From Tridacna crocea (Eukaryota > Mollusca > Bivalvia > Cardiida > Cardiidae): DNA of 64,000 nucleotides. The DNA is taken from the NCBI GenBank assembly GCA_943736015.1, contig OX031072.1, positions 12,117,501 through 12,181,500 of the forward strand. Reading direction: 5' to 3'. How positions within the stretch are numbered: position 1 is the stretch's first letter; each line of letters opens with the position of its first letter. Positions 23,051 to 33,765 of the stretch are shown one piece after another. The position numbers and the translations under genes were made by a program. The notes under the pieces were generated by a model. The model was not told where the DNA came from. It did no database searches and saw only the letters and a program-made list of their open reading frames with translations.

Positions 23051-23478
23051 TGTATGAGATATATAGGATCTGACATGAGCGAGCTTTTGAGATAAGATTT
23101 TATCAACCGAGTCAAGGAAAATGTTATTAAGCGAGCCTTTGGCGAGCTTAATAACGTTTTTCCGTGACGAGTCTAATAAAATCTTATCTCAAACACTAAC
23201 GAATGTCAGATTCTTTAACATAACATTTCACAAAATATAGATCAGAGGATTCAAAAACATTCATAAATGCACCCGCAGAATTTTCTATGAGACCCATTCA
23301 CTAGTATGAAATGCGTACAAAATGACGTCAAAAATGAAGTCACACAAATGTGATATCAAACGTGTATAAGATAAGAAAATTCGTATGGGTATATTACACT
23401 GAAAACAAGGGAGGTTATGTGGTAAAAGAAAATTCGTTACTGGAATATATTACACTGAAAACAAGGGGGGGGGGGGTT
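23051..23478 (+). mobile_element. Family B foldback MITE, best copy
   Basis: Begins just after the mariner target TA with TATAGGATCTGACATGAG. The core AATGTTATTAAGCGAGCC faces GCGAGCTTAATAACGTTTT, and TTTGAGATAAGATTTTATC faces TAAAATCTTATCTCAAA, then CGAATGTCAGATTC. The tail (ATATTACACTGAAAACAAGG) is present twice in tandem, the second time followed by a G-tract. Non-coding. Confidence 0.72.
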
Positions 23479-23960
23479 ATGCGATAGAATTATTTTTACT
23501 TGATTGTGAAACAAGTTTTTACAACTTGTATCATGCGATCTCGATGACAGCTACCTGGAAGCTTTTACCGGTACTCAAGTCGCGATGTGGATTTAGCTAT
23601 AGAACTAAGTCTACCTACATTATTCATTTGGATTGTTTGCTTTGATGTTTTAAAAGTAGACCGCTACTTTTCTTCACGTTATATGCGTTTAATGTGTTTT
23701 CATAATGACTTTTCCAAGTGACACTTTTCCGTGGTGATTAGTTAGAAATTACCGAGGAAACAGAATATATATCAACAAAACAGCACAATTCATATGAGCC
23801 GTGCTGTAGGAAATGGGTTTGATGCTACTCCGTAATACATTAGATCAAGACAATCGTCACATAATTGCGGGTTAATAAAATCCAGTTTATCCAACACCAA
23901 ACGATTCATGAAGTTAGCCTTTTTACATCCAGGAGATTATCTATTTACCACCCAATGCCA

Positions 23961-24200
23961 GTGTCATGCAGAGAAATGACCCTCCCCTACAAAATGACAC
24001 ATGGGTCATTTCACTACATAGAGGAATGACCCGGCTCTTTTTTCTACGTAGAGAAATGATCCCAGAGGGTTATTTCTCTATGTAGCATAATGACTCGAGT
24101 CATTTCTGTATGTAGAGAATGGATCCATGTGTCATTTCTCTGCGTAGTGAAATGACCCATGAGTCATTTTGTAGGGGAGGGTCATTTCTCTGCATTACAC
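23961..24200. repeat. Foldback element with reiterated GGGTCATTTC motifs
   Basis: The outer arms GTGTCATGCAGAGAAATGAC and GTCATTTCTCTGCATTACAC are mirror images, continuing inward through CCTCCCCTACAAAATGAC / GTCATTTTGTAGGGGAGG. The interior repeats GAAATGACCC / GGGTCATTTC in both orientations alternating with TCTACGTAGAG. Palindromic at the level of the whole unit and of each subunit. No coding potential. Confidence 0.75.
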
Positions 24201-24681
24201 CGGATTTTTTTTTCGTTTGGTAAAGAGTTAACAAATAGCAAAAAATATCGACCCAGGTTAGCACTCGCAGATTGATCTGTATCGATGCTTATTTGAGATT
24301 TAGTAAACCCATTTTTTACAGCGCATGGCATATATGTATTGATTCAAGCTACAAATTTTATTTCTAACAGAGATAGTTGACAAAATAAACAAAAAAAAAA
24401 TCGTAACGGAATAAAATTGGTGATGCAAAGCACAGTTACCCGTACTTAAAGGTTCAAAAGTTATTATCGAACAAAACTGAAACGTTATAGAGACGAAAAA
24501 TGATGTAATTTGAAGAAAAAAAAGATGTAATCAAATTGTAGTAATGACTGGTACAGCTGTTATATGTATCTCATTAATTTGTTCGGCAGAAAAGTGAGGT
24601 AATCTTCCGTTTATAATTGGTAGTAATAAATAAGATACGTTACTCGTGTTGTTAACAGGTTCCGTTCACATATTAATCCTT

Positions 24682-24836
24682 TTAACCCTTATCCTGCTGA
24701 ATAAGTTACAAACCTAAATAAAGCTTTATTCTTATTTTTTGGAGAAAAATATTTCGTTATCGGACACTGTAGATCTATCTCGATCTACAGTGTCCGTCAA
24801 AGGTCAATGAGTCGCGCCTAGCAGCTTGAGGGTTAA
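24682..24836. mobile_element. Family J MITE (second TTAA family)
   Basis: A 155-bp element with TTAA at both ends and imperfect inverted termini CCCTTATCCTGCT / AGCAGCTTGAGGG. Inside is the perfect palindrome GACACTGTAGATC ... GATCTACAGTGTC. TTAA plus CCC termini again suggest piggyBac-type mobilisation. A matching end (TTAGCAGGATAAGGGT) sits at about 55670-55686. Confidence 0.65.
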
Positions 24837-25823
24837 GCACTTTTGCAGTTTTGGATAAAATCGTAAAACAAGGGGCTTAGGAAGAAAGTATTGTCAATAC
24901 GTGTAACAGAAAGCCAGAAAACACCTGCCTAGGTCCACTTGGGTCCATGATATACCCAAAACTGTTTATGCAAATGCATATGTTAAAATCCTATGCAAAC
25001 GACTAGCAAGTCACAAAAAAGCCCATAATTATGTAGCCTATCAGACAACAAGGTGAAAGCCAATAACTGGGAGCTTAATGTCAAAAAATAAACTAGCATC
25101 TTACGTTCATAGGGGCAGTATTTGCCTATTTTGTCCCTCTTTTTTACGTCAAAATTTACGACAATACTCAATATTTTTAGGTGTGAACAGCTAAAACGTG
25201 ATATAGGACGTTAATTGTATTGAATAGATTATTGAAAAGAGGCATTTCTGTATATTCAAAATACTTTTCGATTTTTTTTCTAATATAATCTATCAGGTAG
25301 AATCGAATTATACGAGTATTGTGATTTTTCCTAAGTGTACCACTTTATTGCGTACCCTCGATTGATCGGCCTTGTATTATATGCCCCTTTATACATATGG
25401 TTTATATTAAACTGTTAGATACCGCTGCACTGTATACTTGCAAACATAAAATACCTACAATGTGAATGCTAAAGGAGTAAGCATGGCGGGAAAGATTGTC
25501 AATATTGTTCGACGGTCACATAGAACTGGTAAATAGATGACAGCGATAGTCGAAGAAGAAGAACTAGACAGATTTGTAGAAAAGGCTGCGAAGACAAATT
25601 ACATAGGTACAAATTCAGACATCAATTTATCACACCGGGAAAGAGCTTCATTCTTGATTAACCTTCTTTCCACCTAATTCATGATGTTGGCAATAAGAGA
25701 GTGAACATTATCTCCGTTTGTGTATTTAATAACGTTGCATGACTACAAAATGTATAGTAGGAGGTATACTAAGATGTGTGCATTTTCAAGCTAGTCTGGT
25801 CCACGCTCTTTGCAAAGCACAAA
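24837..25823. other. AT-rich intergenic DNA, no gene seen
   Basis: No repeat family, RNA gene or convincing exon recognised. Confidence 0.4.
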
Positions 25824-26023
25824 CAGGGTCCGTATGCACCAACCGTTTTTAAGATTGGTTTTTGTCTTATTCTCCAGAATTTTCTCAATTTTACAGTAAC
25901 GCAACTTCTAATTGGCTAAACCATTTGGTTTAGCCAATAAGAAGTTGTGTTGCTTTCGAATTTTGAAAATCTACGAGAATAAGACTAGGCAAGTTCATAA
26001 GAATCTTTGACGAACAGGTTCTA
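25824..26023. mobile_element. Family D foldback MITE, diverged
   Basis: Left end CAGGGTCCGTATGCACCAACC. Centre GGCTAAACCATTTGGTTTAGCC, flanked by CAACTTCTAATT and AATAAGAAGTTG. The right end is degraded compared with 983-1183. Confidence 0.65.
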
Positions 26024-26089
26024 GTACTGTAGGATTAGGATTAAGCATTTACCCGATTACAATTTTCTTATTGTCCAAAGTAAAATCCT

Positions 26090-26280
26090 AAGCAGTTTGC
26101 AGACAACAGATTGAATATAAGTCAAATATTTAAACCTTTCTGTCAAAGAGCGCAAACATGGCGAGCAAGGAGAACATGCTTATATTGCATTTTCTCGCAT
26201 TTCCTCCTTTTTCATTTTTTTTTTTTTTTTCAAACTCTCTTCTGGAAGCGTCATTTAAAAACGGGAATGTAAAGGGTTAA
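26090..26280 (+). mobile_element. Family A relative, diverged
   Basis: Left part AGTTTGCAGACAACAGATTG corresponds to the GCAGACGACAAAAT stretch of family A. The palindrome is decayed (GGAGAACATGCTTATATTG) and followed by a T-tract. The right end GTAAAGGGTTAA is preserved. Confidence 0.5.
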
Positions 26281-26739
26281 AAATATAATCACTTGTTTCT
26301 ATATCTGTAGCACCTCACTGTACCATATTACATAAAAACCTAGCCAAGATCCTGATGAGAAAAACAGGTAAGTAATTGATCTGATGAGTTCTTCGATCGT
26401 TCAACAGCAATTTTGAAATTGGGTCGGTTATTCGATGCATTCGTTGAGTTGAGAAAAGAACAGAATAAATGCCAATGTAGGTTTATTTTCATCACCCAAA
26501 TATCGTTGTTTGCACTGTACAGTCATTACCAATATCCAAATCTTACAAACTTTTTTGGTAATTTATGTGACGTCATAGCACGATATTGCTTCAGGCATAC
26601 TTCCAAAATTACATTCACGACATTCACGCTTCTCATAGAGGTGAATCAGTCTTCAAAAACGTTATTTTTTTCGAACAAACATTGTATTATTTTGCATATA
26701 AATAGAGGATACATAGTTGTATATTTCTTTTGCAGGGGT

Positions 26740-27120
26740 GTCGAAATTTATTTCATTGAGTGAACATCATCGAAGATGGAAGATTTCACAGAAAAAAAAT
26801 CTGATTTCATGCTTTTATTTGTTTCTAGTTGGTATTTCCATCAAAATCCAGTATAGTGGTTTTCGTTATTTCCCCGCGGAGTACCTCCCCCTTCAACATA
26901 TGAATGCAGTAAATTATTGCGTTGATTATTTCATCCTTCTGGTTGACCTGCACGCATTGTTTACCTAGGTAACTAGTGCGAGGGAACCACTGTTTCCGCC
27001 TTCAACCAAAGATTTTAAAAAAATATGAAATCGGTATTTTTCACAAGTCGTAACTATGAAATGTCAAACCATATTATTCCACCATTATTTCTCAATAAAC
27101 TAACGAAAAGCGTAAAATAG
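26740..27120 (+). repeat. Family I repeat
   Basis: Shares with 41280-41690 and (reversed) 39465-39965 the ordered motifs TCAAAATCCAGTA, GTACCTCC, GGTAACT(A/C)GTGCG, CTGTTTCCGCCTTCAA, AATCGGTATTTTTCAC and AACTATGAAAT(G/T)TCAAACCAT. Non-coding. Superfamily unknown. Confidence 0.55.
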
Positions 27121-27190
27121 TTAAGTTTAATTTGTGAAACACAGTAATTTGCCGTAGAGAAAGCAGAGAAAAGAAATCAAATCGGTGGCT

Positions 27191-27251
27191 GAGTGCAACA
27201 CTATCCTAAGTGCCTATACAATGTATGGGCACTTAGGATAGTGTTGCACTC
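27191..27251. repeat. Perfect 24-bp-arm hairpin
   Basis: The arm GAGTGCAACACTATCCTAAG (continuing TGCC) is repeated as its exact reverse complement after a 13-nt spacer. A stem of this size resembles a small-RNA precursor or the core of a foldback element. No second copy in the window. Confidence 0.7.
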
Positions 27252-27399
27252 ACCCATCGAAATACTCTATACAGAATAAAAGGTCTAACAGAAGTAAATC
27301 ATCCAAATATGAGAGTGATGAAATCTTGATTCCCTGCTGGTGTACACACTTTCACAATATTTCAAAAAGAACACCATATAAAACATATGATCTATTTTT

Positions 27400-27530
27400 G
27401 AAAAAGTGAAAACAGTGGACAAGGGAAAAATGCTGGCTACCAGCATTTTCTCCCGTTTTCACGGTGATTTATACGTCATCTTCCTTGGGGTTGTTTAAAA
27501 GTTGGGGTTTTCAGTAAAGGGTGAATCAAT
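27400..27530 (+). mobile_element. Family A relative, truncated
   Basis: Retains GTGAAAACAGTGGACAAGGG, the palindrome core AATGCTGGCTACCAGCATT, and a right end CAGTAAAGGGTGAA in which the terminal TTAA is mutated. The left half is missing. Confidence 0.5.
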
Positions 27531-27689
27531 GTAGCAAACGCGGCGTATTCAGCCCAAATGTACAACAAAAAGCAATAAACATTTATACCTACGGGGATTT
27601 CATCTGTCAAAATATGCCTAATTGGTATGTTTCACAGACCCGCATCTGGGTTTCGCCAGAATACTGGTTGTCAATGGATTATAACGTTT

Positions 27690-28992
27690 TGCGATAAATA
27701 TTTTTTGCACTGTTCATCTTATAACTTGACGGTGAATTTTGATTTACTGAACTTACATTGTTGATATTGTAACAGCAAGGATTCTGAACAACTTTCATGA
27801 CTTTTGAAAGAAAATATAATGTTTTTCCGAGATTTGAAATGGCCTCCTAGTTTGTCGCCCTATGCTATACATATCTTTGATCATCAGAAAATCACTCTTG
27901 ACTAATTTTCATGGGCATAGGACAGAAAATGTTGAGACTGTAAAGTGACTGTAAAGATTTGACCTGGTGACCTAGTGTTAGACTCGATTTGACGCATTAT
28001 AAAACTCGTTCAGAAAATTAAGACAAACATTACGACCAGTTTTCGTGAGTAATAAACTTAAAATGTGGCATAGACACTGTACATAAGGGTCTAAGTTTGA
28101 CCTAGTGACGTATTTTTTTTTTTTTTTCACCTTACCTGTTTCATTTTCAATCTCGTCTTAGATGTCCTTAAAACTAACATTCTGACCAAATTTCATGAGT
28201 ATTGGGCAAACAATGCGGCCTCTATAACGTACACTAGGTGTACAAAGATTGGTATCAGTATCTTGATATTTGACCCCATTTTCGAATACATGCGAGATAA
28301 CACCAAAACAAACATTCTGATCAATTTTTACGAGTATTTGACTGGAAATGTTGCCTCTAGAATTTACACAAGATTTTTTTTTCTAAAATTTCACCTAGAG
28401 ACCTACTTTTTGACCTGACTTCGCCCGACTTTCTGACCAACTTTCAACAGTATTGGACTGAAACTATGGCCTCTCGACTGTACATAACGTTTCCTTAAGA
28501 TTAAACATGGTGACCTTATTTTTTACCTCATATGACCCATTTTAAATCTCATGTGATATATTATCAAGGTAAACGTTCTGCAAAACTTTCAAGAATATTG
28601 GACTGACAATGTGACTGCTAGGGCGTACACGAGGTTTTCTCTACGATTTGACCTAATGACCTTGTTTTGAGTCCACATGACCCACTTTTCGAAATGATAT
28701 ACGATATCAGGAAAAAAACATTGTAAGTTTTAAGAGTATTTGATAGAAAATATGCCCTCCACAGTGTATACACGTTTTTTTTTCTCAGATTTGACCTACT
28801 AACCTAGTTTTTGAGCTGACCCATTTTAGAACTCGTCCAAGATATCATTAGGGCCAACATTCTGCTTAAGTTTTATGAGTAGCCCGACTGAAAATGCTAC
28901 CTCTAAAACGTACACTAGGCAACAGTTGACGACGAACACATTACGATCACAGCAGCACACCTTGAGCGCTTTCTTACCGGGTAAGCTAAAAC
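27690..28992 (-). repeat. Composite bivalve-type repeat with tandem GACCTAGTGACC units
   Basis: About seven diverged units, each with TTTGACCT(A/G)GTGACCT, a CCCATTTT...GATATCA stretch, AACATTCTGACCAA, TTTCA(T)GAGTATTGGACTG and TGTGGCCTCTA. It ends at 28925-28992 with AACAGTTGACGACGAACAC, GATCACAGCAGCACACCTTG and GGTAAGCTAAA. I recall this sequence type, ending in a GCTCACC...GGTGAGCTAAA motif, as abundant in bivalve genomes. Orientation is set by comparison with 34648-34965. Non-coding. Confidence 0.65.
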
Positions 28993-29425
28993 CAGACAGT
29001 GAGAAAATGGTTGAAAGAACGACCAAGGTTCCGACGTAGAGATGAACAGACTGACAATCAAAGAGAAAAACAGAAACTAATAAAGAGTTATTTTTCCCTT
29101 TAAAAGCGAAAAAAGTGCGAATGTGCAAACATCATCGTATTTCACTATCAGATAAATGTGCATCAGCTTGCATAAAAAAGAATCAGAGGCATGTAGTCAG
29201 CATACTTTGTTTGCTTAACTGATTCTTGTCACAAATGAAAACCGTAATTGATTCTTATCACAAACAAAAAACCTTAGATGGAGATTATGGTTGTTTGATG
29301 GAATATCAAAGCCAGTCAGATGAGATATACAACAATTGCCAACTCACAAGTAATTCTGCGGGACCTACACGTCTTGTGGTATCGTCATCTTGTAATGAAT
29401 GCTAGAAACTCTTGAGAACGTTCAA
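28993..29425. other. AT-rich intergenic DNA, no gene seen
   Basis: A short duplication, TGATTCTTGTCACAAATGAAAA / TGATTCTTATCACAAACAAA (about 29220-29270), is the only structure seen. Confidence 0.4.
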
Positions 29426-29429
29426 CAAA

Positions 29430-29625
29430 ACTTTAGATGACAAAATTTTAGACCTGTCCAACTGTAAAGCATTTGCAGACGACCTCGTAAATGTTGCAAA
29501 TACTATGGGGTTTTTAGCTGAAACGGTAAAAAACATTTGTGAGATATTGGCAACCGGTATTTTTCATTTTCCCTCATTTTTCCCCTGATTCGTTAAAAGA
29601 CAGGATTGTGTGGTTAAGGTATTGA
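29430..29625 (+). mobile_element. Family A relative, diverged
   Basis: Left part GACAAAATTTTAGACCTGTCC and AGCATTTGCAGACGACCTCG are well conserved. The palindrome is decayed (TTGGCAACCGGTATTTTTC). Right end GATTGTGTGGTTAAGG. Neither TTAA survives cleanly. Confidence 0.55.
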
Positions 29626-30099
29626 AGCATTAAGACTAACGGTTTTATAACATAGAGACAACTGGGAGTTATAGCATTGGCAATAACTCGACAGTCTCCA
29701 TATAAATAAGTCTCTTGTGGGGTAAGGGTTATTCTATTTATTGAACGTGAAATAAAATAGAAGCCAAACGCAAACAGATACGGTGATAGCATCAAATTTC
29801 AATTTCATTCGAATTTAATAAAATAGTTATATTTGTGAAATGCTATAGGATGCCGCAGGGCGCTCTGAAAATATATTACACCAGTTGATGATTTCATTTA
29901 TTTTGCGTTTATTTATCGTTTTCACCTGTTGTCCATATCAGCGACGCACCTAAGTGGTAGCCAGAGAGTTTTTTTTTTAAATACATTTCTAATGACAAAC
30001 AGCTTGTACATGTAATTCTTATAGTTAACCATTTATTCTGCTGGCAGATTTCACCGATAGGTTAAAAGAGAATAACTTTACCATGTTTAATGATGTTGC

Positions 30100-30215
30100 T
30101 AATCTTTTGTATGGACGCCACCATGTTGAACATCATGTGACTGACAGTACTTCAAAATGAAACCCTGATTCAGACGAGGTTTGATGTGCATTAGTTACAG
30201 AATCGGTCGAGAAGT
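30100..30215 (+). repeat. Diverged repeat shared with 63.2 kb
   Basis: Shares CGCCACCATGTTGAACATC, ATGTGACTG, CTTCAAAATG and GAGGTTTGATGT in order with 63180-63290. No terminal structure seen. Confidence 0.4.
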
Positions 30216-30357
30216 GACGTGTGCCAAAAGCCAGCAAATTTTGTTAGGTGGAAAATGCATGATGCATGACAAAGCCCATCATCGTTAGCGTCTGATATTT
30301 TACCATTCTTTGTGTAAGCAATGTCTCATCTAAATGACTATAAAGAACTTTTAGTAG

Positions 30358-30450
30358 GTTAGCCGTAGGAATCGAACCTACATACTCAAAGTTTCCGAGA
30401 CTGCTCACCGACATGTCTCGTGCCTTACCACTCGAGTTATTCCAGCTGAC
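30358..30450 (-). repeat. tRNA-like sequence (SINE head or tRNA pseudogene)
   Basis: On the minus strand: 5' GTCAGCTGGAATAACTCGAG, A-box-like ACTCGAGTGGTAAGGC, B box GGTTCGATTCC and 3' CGGCTAAC, which pairs with the 5' end at six of seven positions. A long variable region resembles a class II (Leu/Ser) tRNA. The anticodon loop is not canonical (CGAGAC/GTCTCG enclose 13 nt), so a functional tRNA is unlikely. Confidence 0.45.
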
Positions 30451-30743
30451 AAAATATGACTCTGCTGCTTATAATATGTACATCTATCTAGTTTCGAATC
30501 ATGTGTGTTTTTCCCTGTCGAATTATGCAACGATTGTCTACTCCCGACAGACTGATGACTGATTTACTCATTAAGCTCTGCAGACCACTTTTTCCCCTTC
30601 TTATAGTGCACGAATTCATGAAAACTGTGGCGAAATGAGATATTGCTCGTAACGAGCCATTCTTCAGTGGCCACAGCATTTATTTTCTTGAACTCTTTTA
30701 TTGAACTTCTATTCTTGTTGAAGTCATTATGCATATTTTACAG

Positions 30744-30824
30744 GGATGGCTTCAAAATTGTCTGCTGCAAAGTTGTTTCTGGAGAAAAAGGTGATTCATT
30801 CCCTACAGACTGGCGAAAGATTAG
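30744..30824 (+). other. Possible short exon, unassigned
   Basis: An 81-bp (27-codon) open stretch between an acceptor-like TATTTTACAG and a donor-like TTAG|GTATTG. One frame opens with ATG two bases in and would read MASKLSAAKLFLEKKVIHSL; another frame is also open. I do not recognise the product. Short splice-flanked frames arise by chance in 15-20% of such DNA, so this is only a candidate for a host gene on the plus strand. Confidence 0.15.
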
Positions 30825-31720
30825 GTATTGTCTGGCTAATTTACTCAGTATAATTCTTTTGATGATAGTTTATGTTCTTCTGACGGAAGTTCAACTCGGC
30901 GAAGAAGTAATGTTATATCAGAATTACAATACTCATATCGATTTAGTTTTAGTAGTTCATCGAAACAAAATATGGTGTAAACTAAGTCATTTTTGTCTTT
31001 CTGTTTTTTCTATCTGTCAATTTGTAGAGTCACTATTTTTCTAAATGTCTCATCGATAAATTCCCCAATTTCTGGTATGCGGTCATTCTGCCTGTCTGTA
31101 TCTCTGTTTCTCTATGTCTGCCCATCTGTCTCTGAATTGTAATTCCCAGTAGATAAACAAAAATAACAATTGTTCTGGGATGAACCGATACCGAAAATTG
31201 ATATTATATTAGTCCATTTTTAATTGGTTGAAAATTTGAACTTTTTCAGCCCTGTTAAACGATAAGCGTATTCAAATGAAACTTCCTCAGTTCTGTGAAA
31301 GTAACGACATGAGATACTAAATGCCGTTTTAAACCATGCAGGTCGGTAGATTTTTTGGTGAACCAGTTATTTACAAACATGGTCTTTTTCACTTAATTCT
31401 TCATAAACCTGAAATTCAGAGTGTAAAATGTAGATTGACGGCCCAAATTTATCATTCTAATGTGGCTCAGGATTAATTCTAGAAATCTGTTAAGTAAAAT
31501 CTTAGTATAAGTATCATGGTCAAATCTATTAAATGCAAATAAGAAATATAATTTTCCTTTTGATTATACGTTCATCATGTGAAGTATAAACTGATCGGTA
31601 AAAACGGAATACGTAAGTTTTTTCGCCATTTCTTATTATCAGACAGATTTAACAGAAGGCGCCCATCATATGAGCCACGATCTATAAACAGATGGTTTAA
31701 TCCATCTGCGAAAAAAAAGG
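30825..31720. other. AT-rich intergenic DNA, no gene seen
   Basis: Contains a CTGTCTGTATCTCTGTTTC low-complexity stretch (about 31090-31135). No repeat family recognised. Confidence 0.4.
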
Positions 31721-31771
31721 TATCGACTCTGGTCAGCCTGCGCGGATTGCGCAGGCTGACCAAAGTCGATA
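31721..31771. repeat. Family E hairpin
   Basis: TATCGACTCTGGTCAGCC ... GGCTGACCAAAGTCGATA: 23-bp arms with two mismatches and a five-base loop (GGATT). The core CAGCCTGCGC/GCGCAGGCTG is shared with hairpins at 39.24, 51.74, 52.26, 53.22, 63.65, 63.77 and 63.96 kb. Confidence 0.75.
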
Positions 31772-32169
31772 CTTTTTTACAAGTAGTAATTCCTCTGCGT
31801 GGACCAGTCTAAGGACCGGTCCACCTCAACTCTTAGCGGGTAGACGAAATGGATTTGATGAAAGTATAATACTGAGATTACTTGCTTGGAAAAATGCACC
31901 GCGGAGATGCCGATACATAGCTCATATTTTTTATAAGCAAGCAACCAGCTCTGAAAATCAGATACAGATAAACTATCAGATAAAATGTCAAAAAGTCGTC
32001 TGGAAAACTCGTACTACAAATTAATGCGATATTAATGAAACTATGGAATGTTACAACTGTTTCAAAGATTGCTTGATCTCATTGAAAGGTGTGTGTTTGT
32101 AGCTAAATTTTGAGCACCATGCCCCAGATTTGTTTGAATATTAAACAGTTCATGATTTACTCTTTATCA
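31772..32169. other. AT-rich intergenic DNA, no gene seen
   Basis: A short palindromic GGACCAGTC/GGACCGGTCC lies at about 31801-31823. Nothing else recognised. Confidence 0.4.
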
Positions 32170-32388
32170 GGTACTACCCTAATTTGTAAGGACCCTTAAG
32201 AAGAAAACTCTGGAAAAGCAAGTGTGAGAAGGAGAAAATGCTGGTAGCAAGCACTTCCCTGCTTCCCATATTTTGATTTAGCCTTTTGAAGACAAATCTG
32301 ATCAGTGAACCTATTTTATTTGTCTTTTTCAAATGTCTTCGATTTAGGAAAGTCGATGGATATTATCGTTTGCTATAGAGTTAAACCC
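32170..32388 (-). mobile_element. Family A relative, diverged
   Basis: Left TACCCTAATTTGTAAGGACCC and GTGTGAGAAGGAGAAAATGC, a decayed right palindrome arm, TTTGTCTTTTTCAAATGTC, and right end CGTTTGCTATAGAGTTAA. Confidence 0.5.
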
Positions 32389-32534
32389 TATTACAGGTAA
32401 TTAGCTTGGGATATAGCTCTTTGTAAACAAAACTTGTATGGAAGAGTTTAAAGGAAGCTGGTGAAAAAATATACATGTCGCTTAGGTCTCATGGATGAAA
32501 ATTATGATTGACGAGAGAAAATTCTTGTAACGTC

Positions 32535-33050
32535 CACGAGATTCTTGTAATTTGTAATCCGCTATTTTAGGGTTGTAATTCTAGTCTTTTTATTGTAATC
32601 TGGGGTTTGTTTGGTTGTAATTCAGCGTTTGTGTGTTATGATCCAGCGTTTGAGAGTTGTAAGCTAGGGTTTTAAGGTTGTAAGCAAGCGTTAATCAGTT
32701 TAAATTTACCGTTTGAAGGTTGTAAATAAGCTTTTGAAGGTCGTAATTAAGCGTTTGTTCGTTGTAATCTAGCATTTGAAGGTTGTAATCAAGCATTTTT
32801 TGGTTGTAATCTGGCTTTTGAAAGCTGTATACTAGTCTTTATTGAATTAAAATCTTTCATGTGCGGTTTGTCATTCGGCGTTTCTGGGTCGTATTCAAGC
32901 GTTTTTAAACGGTTGTAAATTGGCGTTTGTGTTGTTATCTAGTATTTATGGGGCACTGCATAGCGTTGGTGGATTGAAATCCAGCGTTTGAGGGTTGAGA
33001 TCTAGCGTTCGGGGTTTGTAATCTAGCGTTCAGTTGTAATCCTGGCTCGG
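32535..33050 (+). repeat. Degenerate minisatellite, GGTTGTAATC(T/A)AGCGTTTGA
   Basis: About 20 imperfect copies of a 20-27-bp unit: GGTTGTAATCAAGCATTTTT, GTTGTAATCTAGCATTTGAA, GGTTGTAAATAAGCTTTTGA and similar. Period and sequence drift along the array, the ends being most diverged. Spacer-like uniqueness between exact repeats is absent, so it is not a CRISPR array. Confidence 0.8.
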
Positions 33051-33599
33051 CTAAAACTTATACTGAGCTTTTGTTGATGTCTGCGCAAATGCAAGAATCG
33101 GTCCGTTTTTACTAATTAGGATAATTTTTAACCCTCTTATATGGGAATGAAGTCTGTTATTTGGAAAGGATGGAAGTTTTAACTATCTTATACTGGAATT
33201 ATGTCTGTTTTTTGAAAAGGGTGGTGTGCTTTTTTAAGCTAAAGCAAAGTTTAGGAATGCCGGGAGATATCGGCTGGGGCGCTGTGAATAAACTTTTATG
33301 AAAAAGAAAACCCAGTATTATACCTACGTTTAACATCGCATGGTAAATGACTGGTTGCTCAACAATATTACTGGGATTTTACTTTAATTGATCACTTAAT
33401 TTGATTGATAAATTTTAGGGCCTTAAAAAAAGAAACACGCATCTTGTTTGACGCTGTTATTTACTAATGTGATCTCTTTCTTTGCTCTTTGCCGATTGAA
33501 AAAAAAAAATGAAAAGGGTACAAAACATTGGAAGTTAACCCTACAGCTTTATGCCGAACTTCAACTTTCCTAGGAAAAAAAAAACTTTTGAAACATTGT
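33051..33599. other. AT-rich intergenic DNA, no gene seen
   Basis: A short duplication (TTTTTAACCCTCTTATATGGGAATGAAGTCTG and TTTTAACTATCTTATACTGG, about 33125-33205) is the only structure noticed. Confidence 0.35.
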
Positions 33600-33765
33600 C
33601 GGTACAATAGTAACTGTGGGTAGACAGGTCTTTCTCTGTTTCCCACGGCGTTATCTACTCTTTGACAGGCATAGCTCAGAACTTGAGGCACATTTACTTT
33701 GTCGTCTGCAAAAACTTTTAATGCAGACCAGCCTTTAGAACTTTGTCTGGCAAAGGATTTATATA
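33600..33765 (-). mobile_element. Family A relative, truncated
   Basis: CTGTTTCCCACGGCGTTATC, then CACATTTACTTTGTCGTCTGC and TTTGTCTGGCAAAGGATT match the right two thirds of a minus-oriented family A copy. The palindrome is mostly gone. Confidence 0.5.

Noticed and set aside
30358-30450. Functional tRNA gene (Leu/Ser type)
   Set aside because: A and B boxes are present but the anticodon loop is not seven bases and the acceptor stem has a mismatch; it fits a SINE head or pseudogene better.
32535-33050. CRISPR array
   Set aside because: Units are contiguous and drift in sequence; there are no unique spacers of constant length, and the DNA is eukaryotic.
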